From Comamonadaceae bacterium (lineage in GTDB: Bacteria; Pseudomonadota; Gammaproteobacteria; Burkholderiales; Burkholderiaceae): a stretch of 7,783 bases of DNA. Numbering within the stretch: position 1 is the stretch's first letter; the number at the start of each line of letters is the position of its first letter. A model generated the notes under the pieces. It did no database searches. It was not told the origin of the DNA and saw only the letters and a program-made list of their open reading frames with translations. The translations under genes were made by a program, and so were the position numbers. The DNA lies in contig CANKOT010000102.1 in the NCBI GenBank assembly GCA_947484245.1, positions 1 to 7,783 of the forward strand, read 5' to 3'. Shown here one piece after another: positions 1-7,205 of the stretch.

Positions 1-917
<917 letters not shown>

Positions 918-981
918 GACGACTTGAGGGCTTCTATGCTTGAAGCCAATTTAACCTGATTCAGCAGCAGGTGTTTCAGGC

Positions 982-1014
982 AAAAGCCGCATCAATCAAG
1001 ATGCGGCTTTTTTT
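982..1014 (+). terminator. Intrinsic terminator of isocitrate dehydrogenase
   Basis: An 11-bp perfect stem, AAAAGCCGCAT (982-992) with ATGCGGCTTTT (1001-1011), closes an 8-nt loop and runs into a tract of seven T (1008-1014). It lies 64 nt after the dehydrogenase stop. Read on the minus strand the same stem is followed by four T, so it may also end the convergent small gene, whose stop codon starts at 1015. Confidence 0.88.
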
Positions 1015-1398
1015 CTATCCAAAAAGGTCGGTTTGATTTTCTGGCGCCGATGACGCTCGACCTTTTGCTTTTTTGGATGTCTTTGGCTTTGCGTCGGTCT
1101 TGATGAGAGAAAGCTCCAAAATAGCAGGCGACTTTTTAAGCTGGTTTTGCATACTTGTTTTTGGTGACTCTGGCAGCTTGCTGGTGAGATCTGCAGGCCA
1201 CCTCTTCAAGCGTTTTAGTTCGCCGCGGTTCATGCATCGGTAAAGCGCCAGCAACTCTTCTGAAGACTCAGACTCGATTGCCACATAGTCCTTGCCAAGG
1301 TAATGAATCTCTCTGCCTTTGATTGACAAGCTGCCTTCGCTGCTTTTCAGATCTGTTCTAGAAAATGCGGTGATGGCACGCAAAATGATCTTGTTCAT
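1015..1398 (-). CDS. Hypothetical protein, 127 aa, with a C-terminal clamp-binding-like motif
   Basis: I do not recognise the family. I chose the ATG at 1398 (MNKIILRAITAFSRTD); a longer frame to 1488 would need a TTG start and adds a hydrophobic, AT-rich leader that looks untranslated. No convincing Shine-Dalgarno sequence precedes the ATG. Residues 1-75 or so look folded (SIKGREIHYLGKDYVAIES, then a helical EELLALYRCMNRGELKRLKRW). From about residue 80 the chain is Lys/Ser/Pro-rich and probably disordered (KTDAKPKTSKKAKGRASS). It ends NQTDLFG, where QTDLF fits the bacterial beta-clamp-binding pentapeptide consensus QL(S/D)LF. There is no signal peptide or membrane segment. The gene lies 129 bp downstream of the stop of the MFS carrier at 1528, on the same strand, and is convergent with isocitrate dehydrogenase. 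The ORF is plausible as a gene because it ends exactly at a terminator, but its function is unknown. Confidence 0.62.
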   Translation of the reverse strand: MNKIILRAITAFSRTDLKSSEGSLSIKGREIHYLGKDYVAIESESSEELLALYRCMNRGELKRLKRWPADLTSKLPESPKTSMQNQLKKSPAILELSLIKTDAKPKTSKKAKGRASSAPENQTDLFG

Positions 1399-1402
1399 GA
1401 AA

Positions 1403-1483
1403 GTATAGTTGATTAACTTAATGTTTAAAAACAATGTGTTGATTGGCGTATAGTTTATCAGCAGAAGTAAAGTTTTAAAACAA
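1403..1483 (-). repeat. Imperfect tandem repeat upstream of the small hypothetical gene
   Basis: Read on the minus strand, two related units lie in series: TTGTTTTAAAAC...TGATAAACTATAC (1483 to 1448) and TTGTTTTTAAAC...TAATCAACTATAC (1434 to 1403). The best-conserved part on the plus strand is GTATAGTTNATYA at 1403-1415 and 1448-1460, 45 bp apart, with two differing positions. The copies differ by about 4 nt in length. The region is clearly more AT-rich than its surroundings. It sits directly before the ATG at 1398, so it could hold duplicated operator or promoter elements; TATACT (1407-1402) resembles a -10 box but lies almost on the start codon. Confidence 0.5.
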
Positions 1484-1527
1484 GGCAATAGCTGGCTTCA
1501 TTCCAAGCCCCAAAAAGCATCACAGAC

Positions 1528-2706
1528 TTATTCGAAGAGTTTGGGGTACTTCAGGATGCGCCAGCAACTGTAGGTTGCCATGGCCGAAATGCCCAGGGTG
1601 ATCCAAATCACAAGGGCATAACTTTGTGTCATGTCAAACACTTGACCTGCCAGCACAGGTCCAAGCAGATTGCCCAAGGCAGCACCAGTGTACAAAGTTC
1701 CAATAACGGCTGAGACAGCTCGCCCACCAAACAAATCCATGCAGATCGCTGGCAGCAAGGAAACAATGCTGCCATAACTCAGACCAAACCAAAGCGCAAA
1801 CAGAGCAAACACCCAAGCCTCTTGAGCGCCAGCCCATATCAAATAAGACATTCCCATGAGGCACTGCATGAACATGAGTGTTTTAACCCGACCCAAGCGG
1901 TCGGCCAACCAGCCAATGGCAAATCGGCCAACCAAGCTGCCAATACCAATTAAACCCACCAAGCCGACAGCCTGAGCATCTGCCACACCGGCATCCCGAG
2001 CCGCTGCTGAGATGTGTGCGAATGGAATGAACATGACGGGCGCACCCAACAAAGTACCCATATAAAGCCACCGGAAAGATGACGTTTTCAAGGCGTCAGC
2101 CAAAGTTAACCCAGCAAGTTGGCCGCTTTGATGTCCGGGCAAAGAAGGCGCTCGCTTTAACAAAAAACCGGCCGACAAACCAATCACGAGCACGCCCCCT
2201 GCCATCATTTGCAGAGCAATTCGCCAATCAACCGCGGTCAGCAAGTAGCTCACCAGCAAAGGCAAAATGAGCGTGCCTGCACCGACACCAGAACTTGCGA
2301 TGCCAGAGGCCAAGCCTCGTCGCTTGCTGAACCACGGCTGAACAGATGCGATCGAGGGGGTGTAAACAAAGGCAATGCCAAGACCAACCAGCAGGCCATA
2401 GCTTAAATAGACGGTCCCTAAGTTCTGCGCCAAGCTGGTTAAAAACAAACCCAATGCAATGAAACCCATTCCGGCCATGCAAACCAGTCGCGGCCCCCAC
2501 CGATCGGCTAACACACCACCAAGCGCTCCCAAGACAAAGTAAACCAGGCCGCAAAGACCAAAGATCCATGACACATCCGCTCTTTGTGCTGAGAATTCTT
2601 TGGCAAAAATTTCAAAGAACGCTGCAAATGAATAAGACACGCCAAAAATGATGGCCAAACAAACAAAAGTTGCCCAGACTACCACCCAAGCTCTGCGGGA
2701 TTCCAT
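1528..2706 (-). CDS. MFS transporter, oxalate/formate antiporter or monocarboxylate transporter type
   Basis: An inner-membrane secondary carrier of 392 aa, the usual length for a 12-helix MFS protein. The start ATG sits just before the first helix (MESRRAWVVVWATFVCLAII). MFS motif A is present twice, as GGVLADRWGPRL (about residues 63-74, helix 2-3 loop) and GWLADRLGRVK (about 265-275, helix 8-9 loop). The stretch YTPSIASVQPWFSKRRGLAS (about 115-134) with following GIASSGVGAG is typical of the OFA and monocarboxylate families, whose members move small organic acids such as oxalate, formate, lactate or pyruvate. The true substrate cannot be read from sequence. The ribosome-binding site is weak (GGGG 10 nt before ATG). 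It is divergent from the class V aminotransferase across a 207-bp gap, suggesting possible coregulation. No clear terminator follows it. Confidence 0.9.
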   Translation of the reverse strand: MESRRAWVVVWATFVCLAIIFGVSYSFAAFFEIFAKEFSAQRADVSWIFGLCGLVYFVLGALGGVLADRWGPRLVCMAGMGFIALGLFLTSLAQNLGTVYLSYGLLVGLGIAFVYTPSIASVQPWFSKRRGLASGIASSGVGAGTLILPLLVSYLLTAVDWRIALQMMAGGVLVIGLSAGFLLKRAPSLPGHQSGQLAGLTLADALKTSSFRWLYMGTLLGAPVMFIPFAHISAAARDAGVADAQAVGLVGLIGIGSLVGRFAIGWLADRLGRVKTLMFMQCLMGMSYLIWAGAQEAWVFALFALWFGLSYGSIVSLLPAICMDLFGGRAVSAVIGTLYTGAALGNLLGPVLAGQVFDMTQSYALVIWITLGISAMATYSCWRILKYPKLFE

Positions 2707-2913
2707 GCGTCTTTAACCCCGTCCAAAGATGGCAACTGAGTCGAAGTGGCAGTGACGTGGCATAGATGCCTTTCTGAATTCAAACAGTTCGAAGTCTAGT
2801 TGAGTATTTTCTCAAAGTGTCTGAATTTTTCTCCAAGTTCTGTCGCACAGGCCATCAAGTCAATTTATGCTCTGCCTACAATCATCATCTCTCCGATTTA
2901 GAAAGCACATCGA
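2707..2913. promoter_or_regulatory. Divergent intergenic region with two inverted repeats
   Basis: This 207-bp space separates the minus-strand MFS gene from the plus-strand aminotransferase and must contain both start regions. Two short dyads are visible: GGCAT-AG-ATGCC (2759-2770) and TTGAG-TATTTT-CTCAA (2800-2815). A weak plus-strand promoter could be TCAAGT (2855-2860) with TACAAT (2877-2882), 16 bp apart, giving a leader of about 25 nt. No regulator gene is adjacent, and the promoter assignment is tentative. Confidence 0.35.
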
Positions 2914-4116
2914 ATGAGCTCTCCCATTACCCCTCGCCTGCCTGGCATCCGATTTGTGCACTCACCCGGCCCCACGCATGTGCCCGATGAAGTCATGCAC
3001 GCCATGCAAAGGCCCATGACAGACTTGGCCGACCCTCGGGTTGGCGCACTCATTGAGGCTTGCGAAACAGGCATGAAGGAGTTGCTGCACTCCCCCGCCT
3101 CTGATGTGTTCTTTTATGCCAGCAATGGCCATGGCGTGTGGGAGGCCGTATCCGCCAACCTGGGATCAGATCAACACACTTTGCTGATTGCTGGATCCGG
3201 CCATTTCTCAGACCAGTGGGCCATTCAAACCAGCAGCCTCGGCTTGAACGTGATTCGAACAGCGCACATCGAAGGACAGCAAATTGATGTCGCAGCCATT
3301 GAAGCTGCACTTCGCGCAGACACTCAACACCACATTGCAGCCGTCATGGTGGTTCAAACCGACACGGCCAGCGGCATCACGAGCGATCTACAAGCCATTC
3401 GCAAAGCCATCAACAGTACTGGCCACCCCGCACTTTATGTGGTGGATGTGGTGGCCTCGCTGGGCGCCGCCCCCTTTGAGATGGATGCGCTAGGTGCCGA
3501 TGTGTGTCTGGGCAGCTCCCAAAAAGGTTTGATGATGCCCCCTGGCCTTGGCTTTGTGGCGGTCAATGCCAAGGCTTTTGCTTGGTCGAAGGCGCATGCC
3601 AAACCTCGTTATTACTGGAGCTGGTTAGAGCGAAAAACGGACAACCAATCCGCCAAGTTTTGCGGCACACCCCCCTTGGCGCATCTGGCCGGTCTGGAGG
3701 TTTCTTTGGGCCTGCTCAAAGCAGAAGGTCTTTCAGCCGTCTTTGCACGGCACCATCGCTTGGGCGGCGCCGTGAGAGCCGCGGTCAATTGCTGGTCCAC
3801 GGCTGGCTGCATCAAACTGCACTGCCAAGATCCGAAGGGGTTCTCCTCCTCAGTCACAGCCATTGAATTGACAAATGGCATAGATCCAGAAGCGTTGCGG
3901 GTTGTGGCTCGTGAAAAATTTCAGATTGCCATGGCGGGTGGTTTAGGACCTTTGGCAGGCCGCGTCTTTCGCATTGGCCATTTGGGTGACATGAATGAAC
4001 CCATGATTTTGGGCGCACTGGCCGGCATTGAAGCGGCCATGACGGTCCAAAAAATTCCTTACGGCCCTAACGGCATGGCCGCTGCCATTGCTTATTTGGC
4101 AGAACACACACCTTAA
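2914..4116 (+). CDS. Class V aminotransferase, serine/alanine-glyoxylate aminotransferase type
   Basis: A cytosolic PLP enzyme of 400 aa, full length for the family, that probably transfers an amino group from serine or alanine to glyoxylate, giving glycine. Visible landmarks: the N-terminal SPGPTHVPDEVMHAM (17-31); SNGHGVWEA (70-78), the PLP phosphate-contacting turn; VVDVVASLG (176-184) with Asp178 expected to bind the pyridine nitrogen; LGSSQKGLMMPPGLGFVAVN (199-218) with Lys204 as the Schiff-base lysine; and FRIGHLGDMNE (352-362), where Arg353 is expected to hold the substrate carboxylate. The RIGHLGD form resembles serine-glyoxylate aminotransferases, but amino-donor preference is not certain. 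The start ATG has a modest GAAAG (2901-2905) 8 nt upstream. It is divergent from the OFA/MCT-type carrier and convergent with the next MFS gene, stops 19 nt apart. A cysteine desulfurase-like role is unlikely because of the RIGHLGD and GPTHVP motifs. Confidence 0.93.
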   Translation: MSSPITPRLPGIRFVHSPGPTHVPDEVMHAMQRPMTDLADPRVGALIEACETGMKELLHSPASDVFFYASNGHGVWEAVSANLGSDQHTLLIAGSGHFSDQWAIQTSSLGLNVIRTAHIEGQQIDVAAIEAALRADTQHHIAAVMVVQTDTASGITSDLQAIRKAINSTGHPALYVVDVVASLGAAPFEMDALGADVCLGSSQKGLMMPPGLGFVAVNAKAFAWSKAHAKPRYYWSWLERKTDNQSAKFCGTPPLAHLAGLEVSLGLLKAEGLSAVFARHHRLGGAVRAAVNCWSTAGCIKLHCQDPKGFSSSVTAIELTNGIDPEALRVVAREKFQIAMAGGLGPLAGRVFRIGHLGDMNEPMILGALAGIEAAMTVQKIPYGPNGMAAAIAYLAEHTP

Positions 4117-4153
4117 AAACCACCCCCTCGCAGACTCATTCTTCCTGAGGGGG
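4115..4153 (-). terminator. Possible intrinsic terminator between convergent genes
   Basis: CCCCCTC (4123-4129) pairs with GAGGGGG (4147-4153) around a 17-nt loop. On the minus strand the stem is followed three bases later by TTTTT (4119-4115), so it could end transcription of the MFS gene whose stop codon (4136-4138) lies inside the loop. On the plus strand only AATTT follows, making it weak for the aminotransferase. The long loop and spacer lower confidence. Confidence 0.45.
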
Positions 4154-5395
4154 AATTTCTAATGTCTGATACAAAGGCAAGATGTCGCCACGAATGCGCT
4201 GGAAGTGGAAGGCGTAAACAAGTGCAGAGGCAAAGCCTATGGCACCAAATAGAGCCAAGGCGTATGGGCTGCCAATGTGGTCTGCCAACCACCCAGAACA
4301 CAGCGACCCCACAGGCGACATGCCCAGAAAAGACATCACGTACAAGGCGGCGACACGCCCCCGTAATTCATCTGGCACGATGCTTTGAAGCACGGTGTTG
4401 GTGGATGCGGCTGTGAGCATCATGCTCAGAGCCGATACAAACAGCATGGGCAGCGCCAACCACAAACTCTCAGAGAATGAAAATGCGACCAAGGCCAGCC
4501 CCGCCACCCCCGCATTCCATCCAATGATTTTGAACAAACCTCGAATACTGGTGCGTGAGGCTAAGTAAAGCATGCCGCAAACTGCGCCAAGGCCGGCAGA
4601 GCTATACAGAAGCCCCAAGGTTCTGGAGTCGCCATGAAATCGTTCACTGGCAAACCACGGCATGAGCGAGGCATAAGACTGCAAGCAAAAACTGCTCACC
4701 GCCAACAGAATCAAAGCACAGCGGCTAGGAAAAAATCCGTAGGCATATTCAACACCAGCCATGAGTTGTTTGAACATACCTGCAGTGCCGTGACGGGCAA
4801 CATGCGGTGCAATTTGACTGGCACGCAGTGCTGAAATGACGGCCAGGCGCATCACGCAATTGACGGCGAAACTCCAAACCTCACCAAAAGCAGCGGTGAT
4901 CAAGCCACCCAACATGGGCCCAATGAATCGGGCGCCATTCATCACCGTTGAATTGAGCGCAATGGCATTGGTCAACTCTTGCCGGTTGGGTAGCAGTTTG
5001 GAGATAAGGGATTGCCTAGCAGGTGCATCAAAAGCGTTGCCTAAACCCAAAACAGCATTGCCCAGCACCACATGCCAAGCCTCAATGCGCCCACTCACCA
5101 AAAGAGCCAACATGACCATGGACTGCAACATGGCCAAGGTATTGGTGGCAAACAAAACGCGTCGTACGTCTAAGCGGTCAAGCAAGACACCTGCAAATGG
5201 CGTGACCAACAGCATGGGAATTTGCAAACAAAAAGCAGACAAACCCAGCATCAGCGTTGAGCCAGAAAGCTTGTAGACCAACCAGCTTGTAGCGACCAAT
5301 TGGACCCAATTGCCAATTTGAGAAGTACCCTGCCCCATGATGAAAAGCCGAAAATTCCGGTGCTGAAGTGCACGCAGACTGTTCGGTAGTTTCAT
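4136..5395 (-). CDS. MFS transporter, EntS/MFS_3 type
   Basis: An inner-membrane carrier of 419 aa, the expected size for 12 helices. It belongs to the group that includes the enterobactin exporter EntS and related efflux proteins. Evidence is the N-terminus SLRALQHRNFRLFIMGQGTS (6-25), the motif-A-like FAGVLLDRLDVRRVL (67-81), the helix 4-5 signature GNAFDAPARQSLISKLLP (119-136) with the following NAIALNSTVMNGARFIGPML (143-162), and PDELRGRVAALYVM (341-354) in the second half. These mark a likely proton-driven exporter; the substrate is unknown, and no siderophore genes lie nearby. The start ATG at 5395 has AGGAA 8 nt upstream. It is convergent with the aminotransferase and divergent from the RidA-like gene across 113 bp. 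The frame is intact, with no sign of damage. Confidence 0.92.
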   Translation of the reverse strand: MKLPNSLRALQHRNFRLFIMGQGTSQIGNWVQLVATSWLVYKLSGSTLMLGLSAFCLQIPMLLVTPFAGVLLDRLDVRRVLFATNTLAMLQSMVMLALLVSGRIEAWHVVLGNAVLGLGNAFDAPARQSLISKLLPNRQELTNAIALNSTVMNGARFIGPMLGGLITAAFGEVWSFAVNCVMRLAVISALRASQIAPHVARHGTAGMFKQLMAGVEYAYGFFPSRCALILLAVSSFCLQSYASLMPWFASERFHGDSRTLGLLYSSAGLGAVCGMLYLASRTSIRGLFKIIGWNAGVAGLALVAFSFSESLWLALPMLFVSALSMMLTAASTNTVLQSIVPDELRGRVAALYVMSFLGMSPVGSLCSGWLADHIGSPYALALFGAIGFASALVYAFHFQRIRGDILPLYQTLEIPPQEE

Positions 5396-5403
5396 GTCTT
5401 GAG

Positions 5404-5408
5404 TTCCT
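5404..5408 (-). promoter_or_regulatory. Ribosome-binding site of the EntS-type MFS gene
   Basis: AGGAA on the minus strand ends 8 nt before the ATG at 5395 and supports that start. Further upstream, TAGAAT (5443-5438) resembles a -10 box, but no good -35 box lies at standard spacing. Confidence 0.6.
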
Positions 5409-5496
5409 GATCAAATGACTGGCAAAGCTTGGACTTCATTCTAGTGTCTGCTGCAATGGCAAAATGGCACTTTCCATTTCCAAATTCTCACAAGAC

Positions 5497-5501
5497 AAGG
5501 A
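5497..5501 (+). promoter_or_regulatory. Ribosome-binding site that sets the RidA-like start
   Basis: AAGGA lies 7 nt before the ATG at 5509. An in-frame ATG at 5464 would add 15 residues but has no such site upstream, so the inner ATG is preferred. Confidence 0.75.
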
Positions 5502-5508
5502 TGTCAAC

Positions 5509-5853
5509 ATGATTCAGCGGTTTGATGTGGGTGCTAGGCTTTCTGAAATGGCCATTCACAACGGCGTGGTTTATTTGGCAGGTCAGATTCCCGAAGATCC
5601 CCATCTAGACATTGAAGGTCAAACCCGTCAGGTTCTGCAAGCCATTGACCGTTTGCTGGCACGTGCTGGAACAGACAAAAGCAAGCTGCTGATGGTTCAA
5701 ATTTTTTTGGTAGACCTGGCTGATTTTGAGGGCATGAACCGAGTTTGGGATGCCTGGGTTGTGCCTGGCCATACACCCCCCAGAGCCACCGTCCAAGCCA
5801 ACTTGGCATCTCCCAAATGGCGCTTAGAGGTGGTGGCCACTGCCGCTCTGTAA
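5509..5853 (+). CDS. RidA/YoaB-family protein (reactive enamine/imine deaminase-like)
   Basis: A small soluble protein of 114 aa when started at 5509, the same size as E. coli YoaB and close to other YjgF/YER057c/UK114 proteins, which form trimers. RidA proper hydrolyses reactive 2-aminoacrylate-type enamines/imines made by PLP enzymes; YoaB-like members are less well characterised. Visible family features: RFDVGARLSEMAIHNGVVYL (4-23), AGQIPED (24-30), the helix with QTRQVLQAIDRLLARAG (38-54), and PGHTPPRATVQANL (86-99). Arg92 corresponds to the substrate-carboxylate arginine of RidA (Arg105 in E. coli), and Glu107 in RLEVVATAAL matches its Glu120, so the catalytic site looks intact. It lies between two minus-strand MFS genes, and its stop is 2 nt from the stop of the next gene. 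A link with the PLP aminotransferase ~1.4 kb upstream is possible but inferred. Confidence 0.95.
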   Translation: MIQRFDVGARLSEMAIHNGVVYLAGQIPEDPHLDIEGQTRQVLQAIDRLLARAGTDKSKLLMVQIFLVDLADFEGMNRVWDAWVVPGHTPPRATVQANLASPKWRLEVVATAAL

Positions 5854-5855
5854 AT

Positions 5856-7028
5856 TTACTTTAAGTGCGCATTCATTTGAGATTCATTGGGCAAAAACAA
5901 AACAATCAAAGCGCCCAATGCCGCCACCACCGACAAGCCCATCATCAACTGCGTAAAACCGGCAACCTTGACAACGGGCCCCAGAAGGTAAACAGCCATC
6001 GAACTGATGCCAAAGGAGATGGCAATCCGCGTGCCACTGACCCGCGACCGCATGGCATCGTCAATGTAACGGACCACCATGGTGTCGCTAAATGGAATCG
6101 AGCCAAAGACCATGACCATGTAGAAAATGGCTGCCACGTACCAAATCCAACCTGTCGTTTGTGAGGCTATGCCAAAAGCCAAAATTTGAAGGAACAGGAT
6201 CGAAAAAAACAAAGGTTTGACAGGCAACCAGTCAAGCAAGCGACCTACCACCAATTGCGCCAGAGAAGCCACCGCATAAATGGCTGCCAACAAAAGGCCT
6301 AAGCGTGAAGGGTCGTTGACCAAGCCATCAAGGCGTTCAGCCAGTAACTGGGCATTGCCATTGGTCGTGATGTTGAACAACAGGCTGGTGGTTGTGGCTG
6401 TGGCAACCATGACAATAAAAGTACGCCATGCCAGATGTTTGGGCAATTGAACTGAGCTGGCTTTCTTTTTGGCTGGCGCGCCAGATTCATGCGGCGCAGT
6501 GATGGCAAACACAACGCCACATGCAAGAGAGACCAAACCGGGCACCACAAAAGCCACTCGCCACCCCTGCCAAGCCACCAGAAATCCTGTCGATAGCGCC
6601 GCCAACGCAATGCCCAAATTGCCTGCGAGGCCATTGACGCCAATGGTAAAACCTGGGCGCTCTGACTTTTGAACCAACATGGGAATCCCCACGGGGTGGT
6701 AGATGGCTGAAAAAATACCTAAAACCGTGAGTGCCATGCCCATTTGCAAAGGTGTTTGAGTGAACGCAACACCAATGGCAGACAAACCCATGCCAAAAAA
6801 GAACACCAGCATCATTTGCCGACGGCCCCACAAATCTCCCAACCGTCCGGCAGGGATGGAGCCCAGCCCAAACATCAAGAATGCGCCCACGGTGTAAGGC
6901 ATCATGTCTTCCCACCGGCCCACCCCAAATTCGAGGGCAATGGTGCTGACAGCCGTCGCAAAAATCAATAAAAACAAATGATCAAGCGCGTGGCCCAAAT
7001 TCAAAAGAAGAGATGGAATAGCTGGCAT
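5856..7028 (-). CDS. MFS transporter, fosmidomycin-resistance (Fsr) type
   Basis: An inner-membrane carrier of 390 aa when started at the ATG at 7028 (MPAIPSLLLNLGHALDHLF); a 6-codon longer version would need a TTG at 7046 and is less likely. The N-terminal GHALDHLF and the segment GIFSAIYHPVGIPML (about 104-118) are typical of Fsr-like carriers, as is motif A, GSIPAGRLGDLWGRR (about 56-70). VNGLAGNLGIALAA (131-144) in helix 5 also fits. Family members include drug exporters, but most are of unknown substrate, so fosmidomycin export should not be assumed. The Shine-Dalgarno sequence is weak (GAG about 7 nt upstream). It is convergent with the RidA-like gene, with no visible terminator between them, and divergent from the TctC-type receptor across about 177 bp. 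Confidence 0.91.
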   Translation of the reverse strand: MPAIPSLLLNLGHALDHLFLLIFATAVSTIALEFGVGRWEDMMPYTVGAFLMFGLGSIPAGRLGDLWGRRQMMLVFFFGMGLSAIGVAFTQTPLQMGMALTVLGIFSAIYHPVGIPMLVQKSERPGFTIGVNGLAGNLGIALAALSTGFLVAWQGWRVAFVVPGLVSLACGVVFAITAPHESGAPAKKKASSVQLPKHLAWRTFIVMVATATTTSLLFNITTNGNAQLLAERLDGLVNDPSRLGLLLAAIYAVASLAQLVVGRLLDWLPVKPLFFSILFLQILAFGIASQTTGWIWYVAAIFYMVMVFGSIPFSDTMVVRYIDDAMRSRVSGTRIAISFGISSMAVYLLGPVVKVAGFTQLMMGLSVVAALGALIVLFLPNESQMNAHLK

Positions 7029-7205
7029 GCAAACTCGATAAAACAATTGAAAAGTCCCAAGGGACCTTTTTGAATAGCCCTATTAAACCTCGAATTTTGA
7101 AAATTTGTTGGGAGGTCAAATTCCACAATCAAGGGAATATCCTGTGCTTAAAATGCAAAAAGTCTAATAGGCTTGGGGCTCAATTTCGATCACTAGGAGC
7201 TTTAC
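7029..7205. promoter_or_regulatory. Divergent intergenic region with dyads
   Basis: This space holds the start regions of the Fsr-type carrier (-) and the TctC-type receptor (+). Two dyads are visible: GTCCC-AA-GGGAC (7054-7065), flanked by AAAA and CTTTTT, and AATTTT-G-AAAATT (7093-7105). TAAAAT (7149-7154) could be a -10 box for the receptor, but no convincing -35 box is at the right distance. The first dyad lies 26 nt before the carrier ATG, where an operator would act on it. Confidence 0.35.
7195..7199 (+). promoter_or_regulatory. Ribosome-binding site of the TctC-type receptor
   Basis: A strong AGGAG lies 6 nt before the ATG at 7206 and fixes the start of the receptor gene. Confidence 0.85.

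Noticed and set aside
1399..1488. N-terminal extension of the small hypothetical protein starting at 1488
   Set aside because: It needs a TTG start without a good ribosome-binding site, and its sequence is explained by the AT-rich DNA repeat; the ATG at 1398 is preferred.
1494..1509. Inverted repeat GGCTT-N6-AAGCC after the first MFS gene, considered as a terminator
   Set aside because: The stem is only 5 bp and no T-tract follows directly on the minus strand.
4836..5276. A 146-codon plus-strand open frame
   Set aside because: It lies wholly antisense to the EntS-type MFS gene, has low-complexity composition and shows no recognisable domain, so it is a shadow of the real gene.
5429..5457. 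Plus-strand promoter TTGGAC / TGCAAT before the RidA-like gene
   Set aside because: Spacing is 17 bp, but both boxes match the consensus poorly, so I do not annotate it as a feature.
5464..5508. Longer RidA-like protein starting at the ATG at 5464
   Set aside because: The family normally begins near MIQRFDVGAR, and AAGGA sits at ideal spacing before the ATG at 5509.
7029..7046. Six-codon extension of the Fsr-type carrier from a TTG at 7046
   Set aside because: The ATG at 7028 gives the normal family N-terminus, and the TTG has no strong ribosome-binding site.
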